Counted from the first letter of the stretch, positions 32,151 to 41,638 are shown. The stretch: DNA of 64,000 nucleotides from HGM13006 sp964527315 (GCA_964527315.1 CAZGOQ010000001.1:10296-74295), one strand, 5' to 3'. Notes: a model not told the origin generated them from the letters alone. A program made the numbers and translations.

Positions 32151-33323
32151 ATGAATTATGCGGAAGAATCCCTAAAACTCCACTATCAGTGGCACGGTAA
32201 GTTGAATGTGGTACCGAAAATGGAGGTCAAAACCAGAGACGACCTGTCTCTGGCCTACACGCCCGGCGTAGCTCAGCCCTGCATTGAAATCCAGAAAAAC
32301 CCGGAACTCAGCTATCAACTGACCGGCAGAGGAAATACCGTTGCTGTGATTACTGACGGCTCCGCAGTGCTGGGGCTTGGCGACATCGGACCGGAAGCCG
32401 GTATGCCGGTTATGGAAGGAAAATGCGTTCTTTTTAAAGCCTTCGGCGGCGTGGACGCCATTCCACTTTGTTTGCGCACCAAGGACGTGGACGAATTTGT
32501 CCATGCGGTTTCCCTGCTGGCCGGTTCCTTTGGGGGAATCAATCTGGAGGATATTTCCGCGCCCCGGTGCTTTGAAATCGAGAATAAACTGAAAGAGCGC
32601 TGTGATATCCCTATCTTCCACGATGATCAGCACGGCACGGCTGTGGTAGTGCTCTCCGCTCTGCTCAACGCCTTAAAACTCGTGGGCAAGGATCTTGACT
32701 CCATCAAACTCGTTACTTCCGGCGCAGGCGCCGCCGGCATTGCCATCATCAAACTGCTGATCTCCATTGGTCTGAAAAACGTCATAATGTGCGACCGTAC
32801 CGGCGCAATCTATGCAGGCCGGGATCATCTGAATCCGGCCAAAGCGGAAATCGCCCGAATCACCAACCAGATGAAAGAATCCGGTTCCCTTGCCGAAGTC
32901 ATTCGTGGCGCAGATGTCTTTATCGGCGTCTCCTCTCCCGGTACCGTGACGCCGGAAATGGTAAAGTCCATGGCCTCTGACGCGATTCTCTTCCCCATGG
33001 CAAACCCCACGCCGGAGATCATGCCCGATGCGGCCATCGCCGCCGGGGCCGCCGTTGTAGGCACAGGCCGCAGCGATTTTCCCAATCAGATCAACAATGT
33101 TCTGGCCTTTCCCGGTATTTTTCGGGGAGCACTGGATGTCCGGGCCAGTGATATCAATGATGAGATGAAAATTGCAGCAGCCTATGCGCTCTCTGAACTG
33201 GTTGCCCCCGAGGACTTAAGCAAAGACAATATCATTGTTCCCGCCTTTGATCCAAGAGTCGGTCCAGCCGTGGCGAAAGCGGTCGCGGAAGCCGCAAAAA
33301 AAACCGGGGTAGCCCGGATTTGA
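32151..33323 (+). CDS. NAD(P)-dependent malic enzyme
   Basis: Oxidative decarboxylation of malate to pyruvate. 390 aa, the short bacterial form without a phosphotransacetylase domain. N-terminal LAYTPGVAQPC, GLGDIGPEAGMPVMEGK, then the metal-binding IFHDDQHGTAVV and the dinucleotide fold VTSGAGAAGIAIIKLL. ATG 32151 follows GGAGG by eight bases. Good codon bias suggests strong expression. recG follows after 24 bp. Confidence 0.95.
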   Translation: MNYAEESLKLHYQWHGKLNVVPKMEVKTRDDLSLAYTPGVAQPCIEIQKNPELSYQLTGRGNTVAVITDGSAVLGLGDIGPEAGMPVMEGKCVLFKAFGGVDAIPLCLRTKDVDEFVHAVSLLAGSFGGINLEDISAPRCFEIENKLKERCDIPIFHDDQHGTAVVVLSALLNALKLVGKDLDSIKLVTSGAGAAGIAIIKLLISIGLKNVIMCDRTGAIYAGRDHLNPAKAEIARITNQMKESGSLAEVIRGADVFIGVSSPGTVTPEMVKSMASDAILFPMANPTPEIMPDAAIAAGAAVVGTGRSDFPNQINNVLAFPGIFRGALDVRASDINDEMKIAAAYALSELVAPEDLSKDNIIVPAFDPRVGPAVAKAVAEAAKKTGVARI

Positions 33324-33347
33324 CCAGGCCATAAGGAGGTGGTGCCT

Positions 33348-35381
33348 TTGGTTTCCAGCGCACCGGTGACTGCCCTGAAGGGCGTCGGTGAGGTCCGCGC
33401 CCGGCAACTCCGCAAGCTGGGCATTGAGACCCTTTCTGATCTGATTTCCTATTTTCCCCGCGGGTATGAAGATCGTACACACATTATTCCTCTTGCTGAA
33501 CTGGAATCTGGTGAGCCTGCCTGCTTTCAGGCCACCGTAGTCTCCGCCCCCAGGACCAGTTATATTCGAAGAGGGCTCAACTCTACCCGCTGCGCCATTT
33601 CCGACCAGTCTGCAAAGATTCGTGTCACATGGTTCAATCAGCCCTGGATGCGTGAAAATTTAAAGTCTGGTGAATCATATTATTTCTATGGCGTCTTATC
33701 TGGAGACGACCGGAACCATCAGATTCTAAATCCCGTGGTGGAACGGGCGGATACACCCCCTGTGGCCACCCGCTGTATCATTCCGGTTTATTCCCTGACC
33801 AAAGGTCTGACCTCCAAAATGCTCCAGCATCTGATTTTCTCTGCTATGGCGACGGAACCGCCCCGGGAGATATTGCCAAAGGAATTTCGCAAAATATGGC
33901 CCTCCGCCGCAGAGGTATATCAGGAGATACACCATCCCACCTCTATGGAGCGGCTATCCGTCGCCCGAAGCAAACTGATTTTTGAGGAATTCTTCCTCTA
34001 TTCCATGGGTCTGGGCCTGATGAAAGCCCAGCGGAAAGAGAAATCCGCATACCCCTGTCGGCAGTTTGTTCCCACATCCTTTTATGACGCGCTTCCCTTT
34101 TCCCTGACTCATGCCCAGGAACGTGCCTTACAGGAGATCTCCGAGGATTTGTGTTCCGGAAAGCCTATGAACCGGCTGGTGCAGGGCGACGTTGGCTCCG
34201 GGAAAACCATGGTGGCGCTTGGCGCCATGCTTCAGGCAGTGGAAAACGGCTATCAGACCGCTCTGATGGCGCCCACGGAACTGCTTGCCATGCAACATTA
34301 TCAGACAATGTCAAATTTTTTAAAGCCACTGGGCGTCTCTTGCGTTCTTCTGACCGGCTCCGTCACTACGGCCCAGCGAAGGAAGGCCCTGAATGAAATT
34401 GCCACTGGTGCGACAAGGGTTGTCATCGGCACGCATGCGTTGTTTTCCGATGCCGTGGACTTCTGCAATTTGGGGCTTGCCGTCATCGACGAACAGCAAC
34501 GCTTTGGCGTCCGCCAGCGTGCGGCTTTGACCGCCAAGGGCTGCGCGCCCCATTTGCTGGTGCTGTCCGCGACCCCGATCCCAAGAACCCTTTCCCTGAT
34601 CCTGTACGGCGATCTGGATGTCTCCCTGATCGACGAACTTCCTCCGGGCAGAAAGCCAATTAATACGTTTCTGGTCAGCAGCAACTACAGGGCGAGACTG
34701 CTGGGCTTTTTGAAAAAGCAAGCGGCGGAAGGGCGACAGTCCTATGTGGTTTGTCCCGCCGTGGAGGAAAACCCGGATACGGGGCTGACTGCCGCAGAGA
34801 CGGAATTTGAGAAACTGCGTGCCGCACTGCCGGAACTGTCCATCGGTCTGGTTCACGGTAAGCTTCATTCTGAAGCCAGGGATGCCGCCATGTCCGCCTT
34901 TCTGCGGGGGGAAACGGATATTCTGGTGGCGACCACTGTGATCGAAGTAGGCGTAGATGTCAAAAATGCCACGCTGATGATTATAGAGGACGCCGACCGG
35001 TTTGGACTGAGCCAGCTTCATCAGTTGCGGGGCCGGGTGGGCCGGGGTGGCGGAACGTCCTATTGCGTACTCGTTTCGGACAACAAAAATAAAGAAACCA
35101 GAAAGCGATTAAAGACCCTTTGCTCCACCAACGACGGCTTTGCCATTGCCCAGCAGGATTTGGAACTGCGCGGCCCCGGCGATTTCTTCGGAGATCGGCA
35201 AAGCGGACTCCCCATGTTTCATATGGCGTCGCTCTCTACTGATCTCGGTATCCTGAAAGACGCCCAGGAAGCCGCGACCCGCTATCTTTCCGAGCCTGAC
35301 CTCTGTGAGCCGGAGGAATATTCCATGCTGATGCAGCGGGTAGACGCGCTGTTTTCTGTTTCCGGCGACACGTTCAATTAA
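33348..35381 (+). CDS. recG: ATP-dependent DNA helicase RecG
   Basis: Remodels stalled forks and branched DNA. 677 aa from TTG 33348 (eight bases behind AGGAGG; GTG codons at 33339 and 33342 are too close). N-terminal wedge domain with an OB fold, then Walker A GDVGSGKT near residue 281, Walker B DEQQRFG near residue 380 (the usual DEQHRFG with Gln), SATPIPRT, and the C-terminal RGRVGRGG, QQDLELRGPGDFFG. Full length. Confidence 0.96.
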   Translation: MVSSAPVTALKGVGEVRARQLRKLGIETLSDLISYFPRGYEDRTHIIPLAELESGEPACFQATVVSAPRTSYIRRGLNSTRCAISDQSAKIRVTWFNQPWMRENLKSGESYYFYGVLSGDDRNHQILNPVVERADTPPVATRCIIPVYSLTKGLTSKMLQHLIFSAMATEPPREILPKEFRKIWPSAAEVYQEIHHPTSMERLSVARSKLIFEEFFLYSMGLGLMKAQRKEKSAYPCRQFVPTSFYDALPFSLTHAQERALQEISEDLCSGKPMNRLVQGDVGSGKTMVALGAMLQAVENGYQTALMAPTELLAMQHYQTMSNFLKPLGVSCVLLTGSVTTAQRRKALNEIATGATRVVIGTHALFSDAVDFCNLGLAVIDEQQRFGVRQRAALTAKGCAPHLLVLSATPIPRTLSLILYGDLDVSLIDELPPGRKPINTFLVSSNYRARLLGFLKKQAAEGRQSYVVCPAVEENPDTGLTAAETEFEKLRAALPELSIGLVHGKLHSEARDAAMSAFLRGETDILVATTVIEVGVDVKNATLMIIEDADRFGLSQLHQLRGRVGRGGGTSYCVLVSDNKNKETRKRLKTLCSTNDGFAIAQQDLELRGPGDFFGDRQSGLPMFHMASLSTDLGILKDAQEAATRYLSEPDLCEPEEYSMLMQRVDALFSVSGDTFN

Positions 35382-35399
35382 ACATGTTTTTCATAGCAC

Positions 35400-35468
35400 A
35401 AAAACTCCTCCCTCATCATAGTCTGCGATATAAAAAATGCAGATTTTATGACTGCGGGAGGGATTTTT
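35400..35468 (+). promoter_or_regulatory. Terminator-like stem that contains the asnB ribosome site
   Basis: A(5)..TCCTCCC (35400-35412) pairs with GGGAGGG..T(5) (35456-35468), with inner pairs TCAT/ATGA and CTGC/GCAG. The 3' arm is the Shine-Dalgarno sequence and the T run directly touches the asnB ATG. It can act as recG terminator and hide the asnB ribosome site. No separate asnB promoter is clear (TATAAA at 35429 lacks a -35 box). Confidence 0.6.
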
Positions 35469-37280
35469 ATGTGCGGCATCGCGGGACAGATTTCCCCTCA
35501 GGGGCTTCCGAAGCGTGAGCCTGGCTTTTATAATCAAATTCTATCCGCTATGACGCGGCGGGGGCCGGATCAGGCGGGAACCTATATGGATCGATGCTGC
35601 GCCCTGCTCCATCGACGGCTCAGTGTCATTGATCCGGAGCATGGCTTGCAGCCCATGACCATCGACGGAAAAACCATCGTTTACAACGGAGAACTTTATA
35701 ACGCGCCGGAACTGCGGCAGGAATTGGAGACCGCCGGAGCCGACTTTACCACCCATTCTGACACCGAGGTTCTGCTCAGGGCCTATCTCCACTGGGGAGA
35801 ATCCGCTGTGCAAAAACTCAATGGCATATTTGCCTTCGCCATCTATGACCCTAAGAAACGGCGGCTGTTTCTGGCCAGAGATCCTATGGGCGTAAAGCCG
35901 CTGTTTTATGCCCGGTGGGGCGGCAGCCTTTATTTTGCGTCGGAGTTAAAGAGTCTCCTGTGCTTTCCGGAGATCGAGCCGGTGGTAGACGCCAGAGGGC
36001 TTTATGACCTTCTGTTTCTCGGCCCGGGCAGGACGCCGGGGTTTGGAATCTTTCAGGGCATCTATGAACTGGAACCGGGAAAGTATGGCTATTTCGATGA
36101 AACCGGCTTCAGCGTCTCTACATACTGGCGTCTTCAGGATGCCGGATGTCAGGACAGCTTTGAGGAAGCCAGTGAAAAAACGCGATTTCTGCTGGAAGAT
36201 TCCATTCGGCGGCAGTTGGTCTCCGACGTACCGGTGGGTGCCTTTCTCTCCGGCGGTCTGGATTCCTCCATCGTCTCAGCGGTGGCAGCAAAATATCTGG
36301 GGAAACTCGACACATTTTCCGTCTATTATCGGGACAACGATAAATTTTTTCAGCAGACGAAATTCCAGCCCAGCGCCGACAACCAGTTCATCGACATCAT
36401 GGAGGATCACATCGGTTCTGAAGGGCACCATATCACACTGGACACCGAAGAACTGATCCAAGCACTATTTGAGGCAGCGGAGGCCAGAGATCTGCCGGGC
36501 ATGGCGGATGTGGACAGTTCCATGCTGTTGCTCTGCCGTAACGCCAGAAAAACTGCTACAGTAGTGCTCTCCGGAGAGTGCGCCGACGAGATCTTTGGCG
36601 GATATCCATGGTATCGTGATCCAACCATTCGGGAAGCCTACGGTTTCCCCTGGGCACAGACTACGGACTACCGGGCCAGCTTTGTACGGCCGGAGTTGCT
36701 CGCCTGGCTTGACCCAAGAGAATTTGTAGACAATCGGTATCAGGAGACATTGGCCCAGGTGGATAAGCGCCCGGATCTTAGTCCCTTGGAATCCCGCATG
36801 AAGGAAATGATGGTCTTAAATCTTCGATGGTTTATGCAGACATTACTTGACCGGAAGGATCGGATGTCGATGTGGTCCGGGCTGGAGATCCGGGTTCCCT
36901 TCTGTGACCGGCGGATCGTGGAGTATCTCTACACGGTACCCTGGGGGTTCAAAGACTATCAGGGCCGGGAAAAGGGGCTTTTGCGCCACGCCTTTCGGGA
37001 TATGCTCCCTGTTGAGGTACTCTACCGCAAAAAAAGCCCTTATCCGAAAACCTGGAATCCAAACTATAAGGACGCGGTTTCCGCTCTTCTGCGGCGGGAG
37101 TTGGAAGGAACAAATTCTCCCCTGCTGGCGTTCCTGGAGAAAGACAAACTGCTCTCCCTCTGCGAAGAAAACCGCAGTCTTCCCTGGTATGGCCAGCTGA
37201 TGACCACCCCCCAGACGATCGCCTATTTTTTGCAGATGGCCCATTGGCTGCGGTATCATCATGTGCGCGTTGTATTTTAG
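35469..37280 (+). CDS. asnB: Asparagine synthase (glutamine-hydrolysing)
   Basis: 603 aa. Met-Cys start, so Cys2 is the glutaminase nucleophile (CGIAGQIS), followed by RRGPDQAGTY and LHRRLSVID. The synthetase half has the PP-loop FLSGGLDSSIV and SGECADEIFGGYPWY. It makes Asn from Asp, ATP and Gln. In Bacillus relatives also amidate cell-wall precursors, but this looks like the metabolic type. Read from ATG 35469, not the longer frame. Confidence 0.95.
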   Translation: MCGIAGQISPQGLPKREPGFYNQILSAMTRRGPDQAGTYMDRCCALLHRRLSVIDPEHGLQPMTIDGKTIVYNGELYNAPELRQELETAGADFTTHSDTEVLLRAYLHWGESAVQKLNGIFAFAIYDPKKRRLFLARDPMGVKPLFYARWGGSLYFASELKSLLCFPEIEPVVDARGLYDLLFLGPGRTPGFGIFQGIYELEPGKYGYFDETGFSVSTYWRLQDAGCQDSFEEASEKTRFLLEDSIRRQLVSDVPVGAFLSGGLDSSIVSAVAAKYLGKLDTFSVYYRDNDKFFQQTKFQPSADNQFIDIMEDHIGSEGHHITLDTEELIQALFEAAEARDLPGMADVDSSMLLLCRNARKTATVVLSGECADEIFGGYPWYRDPTIREAYGFPWAQTTDYRASFVRPELLAWLDPREFVDNRYQETLAQVDKRPDLSPLESRMKEMMVLNLRWFMQTLLDRKDRMSMWSGLEIRVPFCDRRIVEYLYTVPWGFKDYQGREKGLLRHAFRDMLPVEVLYRKKSPYPKTWNPNYKDAVSALLRRELEGTNSPLLAFLEKDKLLSLCEENRSLPWYGQLMTTPQTIAYFLQMAHWLRYHHVRVVF

Positions 37281-37290
37281 TTGACATAAC

Positions 37291-37326
37291 AAATCTGTGC
37301 TGCCTCAAATGGGGCAGCACAGATTT
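37291..37326. terminator. asnB terminator, bidirectional
   Basis: Fourteen-pair perfect stem AAATCTGTGCTGCC/GGCAGCACAGATTT with an 8 nt loop. It separates convergent asnB and the glycosyltransferase remnant. Confidence 0.9.
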
Positions 37327-37367
37327 TGTGTTCGCACAAATCCGGTGATCTTCCAATTTCCAGATTT

Positions 37368-37847
37368 CTATGTCATTCCGCTGATTTGCAGCCGCGCCCA
37401 GGCTTCCTCGTCCTCATAGGCGTTCCACGACTGTTCCAGCGCGGCAGAACGGAGCGCCACCGGCACCGCTCCATAGGCAAGAGACGCTTCCCTGTCGCTG
37501 CCGGAAACTTCCAGAAAAAAATCCACGCTGGAAAGGACTTCCGCCCTGGTCTCCGGCGTATATCCCATCAGGCATACTCCGGGCTGCCGCAGTACTCCAA
37601 GGCGCTTCTCCGCCCCATTCGCAGCGATCAGCAACTGGGCGCCCTGTTTTAAATACTGCGGCAAAAATTTTAAAATGCGTTCCATCTCCTTGGGAGACAG
37701 ATACGCCGCCGCAGTGCCAAACACCGGAATGCGCTCCCCCAGCGGAAAGCCATGATTGTCCTGCATCCATAGCTTGTTAAAAACCCGTTCGGCAACACTC
37801 TCCCTGTCATAGGGCCGGTGTACCAATGGGTCTGTCATGGGGTTCAT
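37368..37847 (-). CDS. Short protein like the C-terminal half of glycogen/starch synthase
   Basis: 159 aa from ATG 37847 (GGAG seven bases upstream). The order NKLWMQDNHGFPL, IPVFGTAAAYLSPKEMERIL, GAQLLIAANGAEKRL, CLMGYTPE and SSVDFFLEVSGSDREASLAYGAVPVAL tracks the GT5 glycogen synthase C-terminal Rossmann domain. The catalytic Glu region (EPCGL) is degraded and the ADP-glucose-binding N-terminal domain is absent, so it cannot be an active synthase. The frame is intact. It may be a regulator or a leftover; similarity is my reading by eye. Confidence 0.55.
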   Translation of the reverse strand: MNPMTDPLVHRPYDRESVAERVFNKLWMQDNHGFPLGERIPVFGTAAAYLSPKEMERILKFLPQYLKQGAQLLIAANGAEKRLGVLRQPGVCLMGYTPETRAEVLSSVDFFLEVSGSDREASLAYGAVPVALRSAALEQSWNAYEDEEAWARLQISGMT

Positions 37848-37870
37848 TCTGAAACTCCTTTTCATCAAAA

Positions 37871-37900
37871 GGCCCCACAAAACGCCATGTCTGTGGGGCC
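37871..37900 (-). terminator. Terminator behind yloV
   Basis: Nine-pair stem GGCCCCACA/TGTGGGGCC followed by TTTTGATG on the minus strand. Confidence 0.8.
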
Positions 37901-37906
37901 TGATAT

Positions 37907-39580
37907 TTATTCCGCAGAAATCAAGTAATAGTAGACAGGCTGTCCGCCGGAGAGAAGAGTAATTTCCGCATCCGGGCATTCCTCTGAGAAAATCTGCGCG
38001 GCGATTTGCGCATCGTGTTCCAAAATGTCCTCGCCATAGAAAATTGTAATAAACTCGCTGCCCAATTCTTTGGCTTTGTTGGCCAGATTCCGAAGCAACG
38101 ATTGGATATCGCGCTCTGTGCCAAACAGCGCACCTCCGCAGAGGGCAAGATAATCCCCTGCGTTGATGGCATGACTGTCAAAATCGGAATCCCGGGCCGC
38201 ATAAGTGATCTGCATGGTGGTAACACCGCCGATGGCCGCCGTCATATTCTCCACATTGTCCGCAATCTCCGCCGAGGGATCCAAATTCAGCATGGCCGTG
38301 ATGCCCTGGGGCACCGTGCCGGTGGGGATGACAACTACCTGCTTGTCACTGAGTGGCTCACACTGCTGGGCCGCCATGACAATATTTTTATTGTTGGGCA
38401 GGACAATCACCACCTCAGAGGGGGTCGCGTCGATCATTTTGAGAATGTCCTCTGTGGAGGGATTCATGGTCTGTCCGCCGGAAACGATCTGATCAACCCC
38501 CAGATCCTTGAACATTGCAGCGATGCCATCGCCCGCGCAGACCGCTACCACGCCGTATTTTTTCTCCGGTGCTGCAATCACACGCTGGCTGCGCTCCGCA
38601 TTTTCGAGTTCCTGCTCCACCTGCTCCAGATCATCGGTACTACTGGCCTTTCTGCCGGCGGCAATCTCCTCGCACTGGGTTCGCATATTCTCGATCTTTG
38701 CCAATTCCAGGACACCGTATTTCGACGCTTCCGTCAGCGCCTGACCGGGAATATCCGTATGAACATGGACTTTAAAGACCTCGTCGTCTTCGCCGATAAC
38801 CAGGCTGTCGCCAATGCTGTCAAGATACGCCCGATATTGTTCCAGATCGCAGTGCTCGCCCTTTCGGACAATAAACACCGTATCATAGGTAAAGGTAAAG
38901 TTGGACATATCCACCATCACCGGCTGTTCCTCCGCCGCATCCGTCGTCTCCACGGCTTCAATGGGATGGCCCAGCATAGCGGACTTCATAGCTTCCAAAA
39001 TCAGCACAAAGCCCTTGCCTCCGGCGTCCACCACGCCCGCCTTTTTCAGCACCGGATTCTGGTTCACCGTCTCCTCCAGCGCTGCCTTGGCACTGACGAT
39101 CGCCACATCCAGAATCGGCTCCAACGCCTGCGTCTCGGCACAGGCCTCGATGGCCGCTTCCGCAGACACGCGGGAGACAGTCAAAATCGTGCCCTCAGCC
39201 GGCTTCATGACCGCCTTGTAGGCCGCTTCCACGCCCTCTGTCAACGCACCGGCAAAATCCAGGCCGTCCATGGTTTCCTTGCCCTTCATGTGCTTGGAGA
39301 AGCCGCGGAACAGGAGTGAGGTAATGACGCCGGAATTTCCCCGGGCGCCCCGCAACAAAGCGGCAGCGGTGATCTCCGCCGCTTTGCCGACGGAAATATC
39401 CTCTGCCTTTTGCAATTCCTTGGCCGCAGTACCCAGAGTCAGGGCCATGTTGGTGCCCGTATCGCCGTCGGGCACCGGGAATACATTCAAATCGTTGATG
39501 ATCTGTTTATTCTGGTCAATGATTGCAGCGGCGCTGAGCAGCATAGATTTCAGTTCCCCGCCGCAGATAAATTCTTTCAA
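37907..39580 (-). CDS. yloV: DAK2-domain protein YloV (fatty acid kinase FakA-like)
   Basis: 557 aa. An N-terminal Dhak-L-type ATP-binding domain (INDLNVFPVPDGDTGTNMAL, LLRGARGNSGVI), a central linker and a C-terminal DegV-like/FakA-C part (VVAVCAGDGIAAMFKDLGVD, PNNKNIVMAAQQ). FakA phosphorylates fatty acids held by FakB (DegV) proteins; no fakB is here. TTG 39580 gives the right start ten bases behind GGAGG; the frame reaches further to 39619. It follows asp23, the standard yloU-yloV pair. Confidence 0.93.
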   Translation of the reverse strand: MKEFICGGELKSMLLSAAAIIDQNKQIINDLNVFPVPDGDTGTNMALTLGTAAKELQKAEDISVGKAAEITAAALLRGARGNSGVITSLLFRGFSKHMKGKETMDGLDFAGALTEGVEAAYKAVMKPAEGTILTVSRVSAEAAIEACAETQALEPILDVAIVSAKAALEETVNQNPVLKKAGVVDAGGKGFVLILEAMKSAMLGHPIEAVETTDAAEEQPVMVDMSNFTFTYDTVFIVRKGEHCDLEQYRAYLDSIGDSLVIGEDDEVFKVHVHTDIPGQALTEASKYGVLELAKIENMRTQCEEIAAGRKASSTDDLEQVEQELENAERSQRVIAAPEKKYGVVAVCAGDGIAAMFKDLGVDQIVSGGQTMNPSTEDILKMIDATPSEVVIVLPNNKNIVMAAQQCEPLSDKQVVVIPTGTVPQGITAMLNLDPSAEIADNVENMTAAIGGVTTMQITYAARDSDFDSHAINAGDYLALCGGALFGTERDIQSLLRNLANKAKELGSEFITIFYGEDILEHDAQIAAQIFSEECPDAEITLLSGGQPVYYYLISAE

Positions 39581-39615
39581 GTAAGTTGCACCTCCGGGTT
39601 TGGCTCTATTGTGTA

Positions 39616-39969
39616 TCAATCTACGCTGATGGAATCAATATAGACATTGACCGCTTTTACTTCCACGCCGGTGGTGTTTTTCACCACATAACTGACCTCA
39701 TTGATAATGGCGGGTCCAACAGCGGCAATGTTGATTCCATGATCCATCATCACATGCAGATCAATGGTCACGGTCTGATCTTCGTTATAGGTCACCAAAA
39801 CGCCTTTGCCCATGGCCTCCCGGCGAAGCAGGTGCACCAGGCCGTCCGTTCTCGAACGGACGGCCATCCCCTTGACGCCGAAGCAGTTGGATGCAGCCAT
39901 ACCGGCAATGTTGGTGAACACCTCATTGCTGATGGTCACTGCGCCGTTATCGTTCCCAAATTGCATCAT
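39616..39969 (-). CDS. Asp23/Gls24 family protein (YloU)
   Basis: 117 aa alkaline-shock-protein family. Family parts are GAVTISNEVFTNIAGMAASNC, VKGMAVR, and VTIDLHVMMDHGINI with the C-terminal VNEVSY-like strand. Members sit at the membrane or envelope and respond to stress; the precise role is unclear. A 12-bp perfect inverted repeat lies inside the gene. It is first in the transcript with yloV, 35 bp ahead. Confidence 0.92.
   Translation of the reverse strand: MMQFGNDNGAVTISNEVFTNIAGMAASNCFGVKGMAVRSRTDGLVHLLRREAMGKGVLVTYNEDQTVTIDLHVMMDHGINIAAVGPAIINEVSYVVKNTTGVEVKAVNVYIDSISVD
39840..39865. repeat. Perfect 12 bp inverted repeat inside asp23
   Basis: GGCCGTCCGTTC and GAACGGACGGCC separated by two bases, encoding the AVRSRTDG part of the protein. 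It could be a protein-binding palindrome or a very stable mRNA hairpin. Confidence 0.8.
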
Positions 39970-40017
39970 AAGGATCGAACTCCTTTCAGCCGAAAATAAA
40001 TTCCAAATATTTTATAT

Positions 40018-40046
40018 ATTCTATTACATTTTACCGAAAAGCACAA
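40018..40046 (-). promoter_or_regulatory. Promoter of asp23-yloV
   Basis: TTGTGC (40046-40041), 17 bp, TAGAAT (40023-40018). A 7 bp hairpin GCAAAAT/ATTTTGC at 40046-40063 may end gpmI. Confidence 0.6.
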
Positions 40047-40072
40047 GCAAAATTTTCATTTTGCCGCAAAAA

Positions 40073-41638
40073 CTATGCCAGCATGGATTCCTCCCACATG
40101 GACGGGCAGGGCAACTCCAACAACTCCGCAATGGTGGGTGCCACATTGGCAAGGCCAAAGGCCCCCTCCCGGAGCGTTCCCTCCCAGCCCCGCAGCACAA
40201 AGGGCACAGGATTCAGAGTATGGGCCGTCCGTACCTGCAGTTCGCCCTTTTTGTTCTTTTCCAGCATCACATCGGCGTTGCCATGATCCGCAGTGACCAC
40301 AAGAATATATCCCAGTTGCTCCGCCGCATCCACAATGCGGCCCAGTTGGACGTCCAGCGCTTCCATAGAAGCAATCACCGCCTGCAGCACGCCGGTATGC
40401 CCCACCATGTCGCCGTTGGGAAAATTGCAGCGCAGGAAACCATACTGCTTCGATTCCATGGCGGCAATCAGATGATCGGCAATCTCCCGGCACTTCATGG
40501 CCGGTTTCTGATCAAAGGGGCAATTGTCGGAGGGGATCTCCTCATAGGTCTCCAATGTTTCTGAAACCTTGCCGCTGCGGTTCCCGTTCCAGAAATAGGT
40601 CACATGGCCGTATTTCTGTGTTTCCGACAGGGCGTATTCGTTGATCCCGTGCTCCACCAGCAGTTCCGTCAATGTGTTCTCGATCTTGGGCGGCTCCACC
40701 AGATATCTTTGGGGAATATGCGCGTCTCCGTCATATTCCAGCATTCCGGCATAGCGCACATCATGATAATCGCCCCGGTCAAACCGGCAAAAATCCGGAT
40801 CGTCAAAGGCCCGGCTGATTTCCAATGCCCGGTCTCCCCGGAAATTAAACAAAATCACGCTGTCCCCGGGCCGGACCCTGCCAACGGGCCGGCCGTTTTC
40901 CGCAATCACAAATTCATGGAGGTTCTGATCAATGCAGTCAAGTTCCGCCCGGTAGGTTTCAATGGCCGTCTTTGCGTCCGGGAACTGCCGCCCAATGCCG
41001 TGGACATGGCAGTCAAAGCCCCGCTTTACCATCTCCCAGTCCGCTTCATAGCGGTCCATGGTCAGGTACATCCGCCCTCCGCCGGAAGCAATTTTTCCGG
41101 TAAAGGAAGCGTCATTCAGTTCCTTCAGTGCATTCTCCAATCGATTGACATATGTCAATGCCGAGGTGGCGGGCACATCCCGTCCATCCAGAAGAACATG
41201 GCAGAACGTACGGGAAATCCCCTCCGCCTTTGCCTGACGCAGAAGTGCCAGAAGGTGATCGATATGGGAGTGAACATTGCCGTCGGAGAGCAGTCCCAGA
41301 AAATGCATGGCCCCGCCGGTTGTTTTGACATATTCCGTCAACGCTTTCCATGCTCTGGACTGAAAAATCACGCCGGATGCGAGACTTTCCCCGATCAGCT
41401 TTGCTCCCTGGGCATAGACCTGGCCGCAGCCCAGCGTATTGTGTCCTACTTCCGAATTACCCATATCCTCGTCCGTGGGCAGCCCCACAGCTGTGCCGTG
41501 GGCTTTGAGCCGGGTGTGGGGGCAGGTTTCCAAAAGGCGGTCCAAATTCGGCGTATGGGCCTGCTTCACCGCGTCTCCGGGACCGCCGTCTCCCAGACCC
41601 ACGCCATCCATAATTACCAGAACAACGGGTTTTTTCAT
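40073..41638 (-). CDS. gpmI: 2,3-bisphosphoglycerate-independent phosphoglycerate mutase
   Basis: Glycolytic interconversion of 3- and 2-phosphoglycerate with two Mn ions. 521 aa. Begins KKPVVLVIMDGVGLGD (metal ligand Asp), has the phosphoserine nucleophile in DMGNSEVGHN, then HSHIDHLLALL, LLDGRDVPATSAL, IASGGGRMYLTMDRY, FNFRGDRA and VTADHGNADVM. ATG 41638 follows GGGAGGG. It is alone here, away from the gap-pgk-tpi cluster. Confidence 0.97.
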   Translation of the reverse strand: MKKPVVLVIMDGVGLGDGGPGDAVKQAHTPNLDRLLETCPHTRLKAHGTAVGLPTDEDMGNSEVGHNTLGCGQVYAQGAKLIGESLASGVIFQSRAWKALTEYVKTTGGAMHFLGLLSDGNVHSHIDHLLALLRQAKAEGISRTFCHVLLDGRDVPATSALTYVNRLENALKELNDASFTGKIASGGGRMYLTMDRYEADWEMVKRGFDCHVHGIGRQFPDAKTAIETYRAELDCIDQNLHEFVIAENGRPVGRVRPGDSVILFNFRGDRALEISRAFDDPDFCRFDRGDYHDVRYAGMLEYDGDAHIPQRYLVEPPKIENTLTELLVEHGINEYALSETQKYGHVTYFWNGNRSGKVSETLETYEEIPSDNCPFDQKPAMKCREIADHLIAAMESKQYGFLRCNFPNGDMVGHTGVLQAVIASMEALDVQLGRIVDAAEQLGYILVVTADHGNADVMLEKNKKGELQVRTAHTLNPVPFVLRGWEGTLREGAFGLANVAPTIAELLELPCPSMWEESMLA

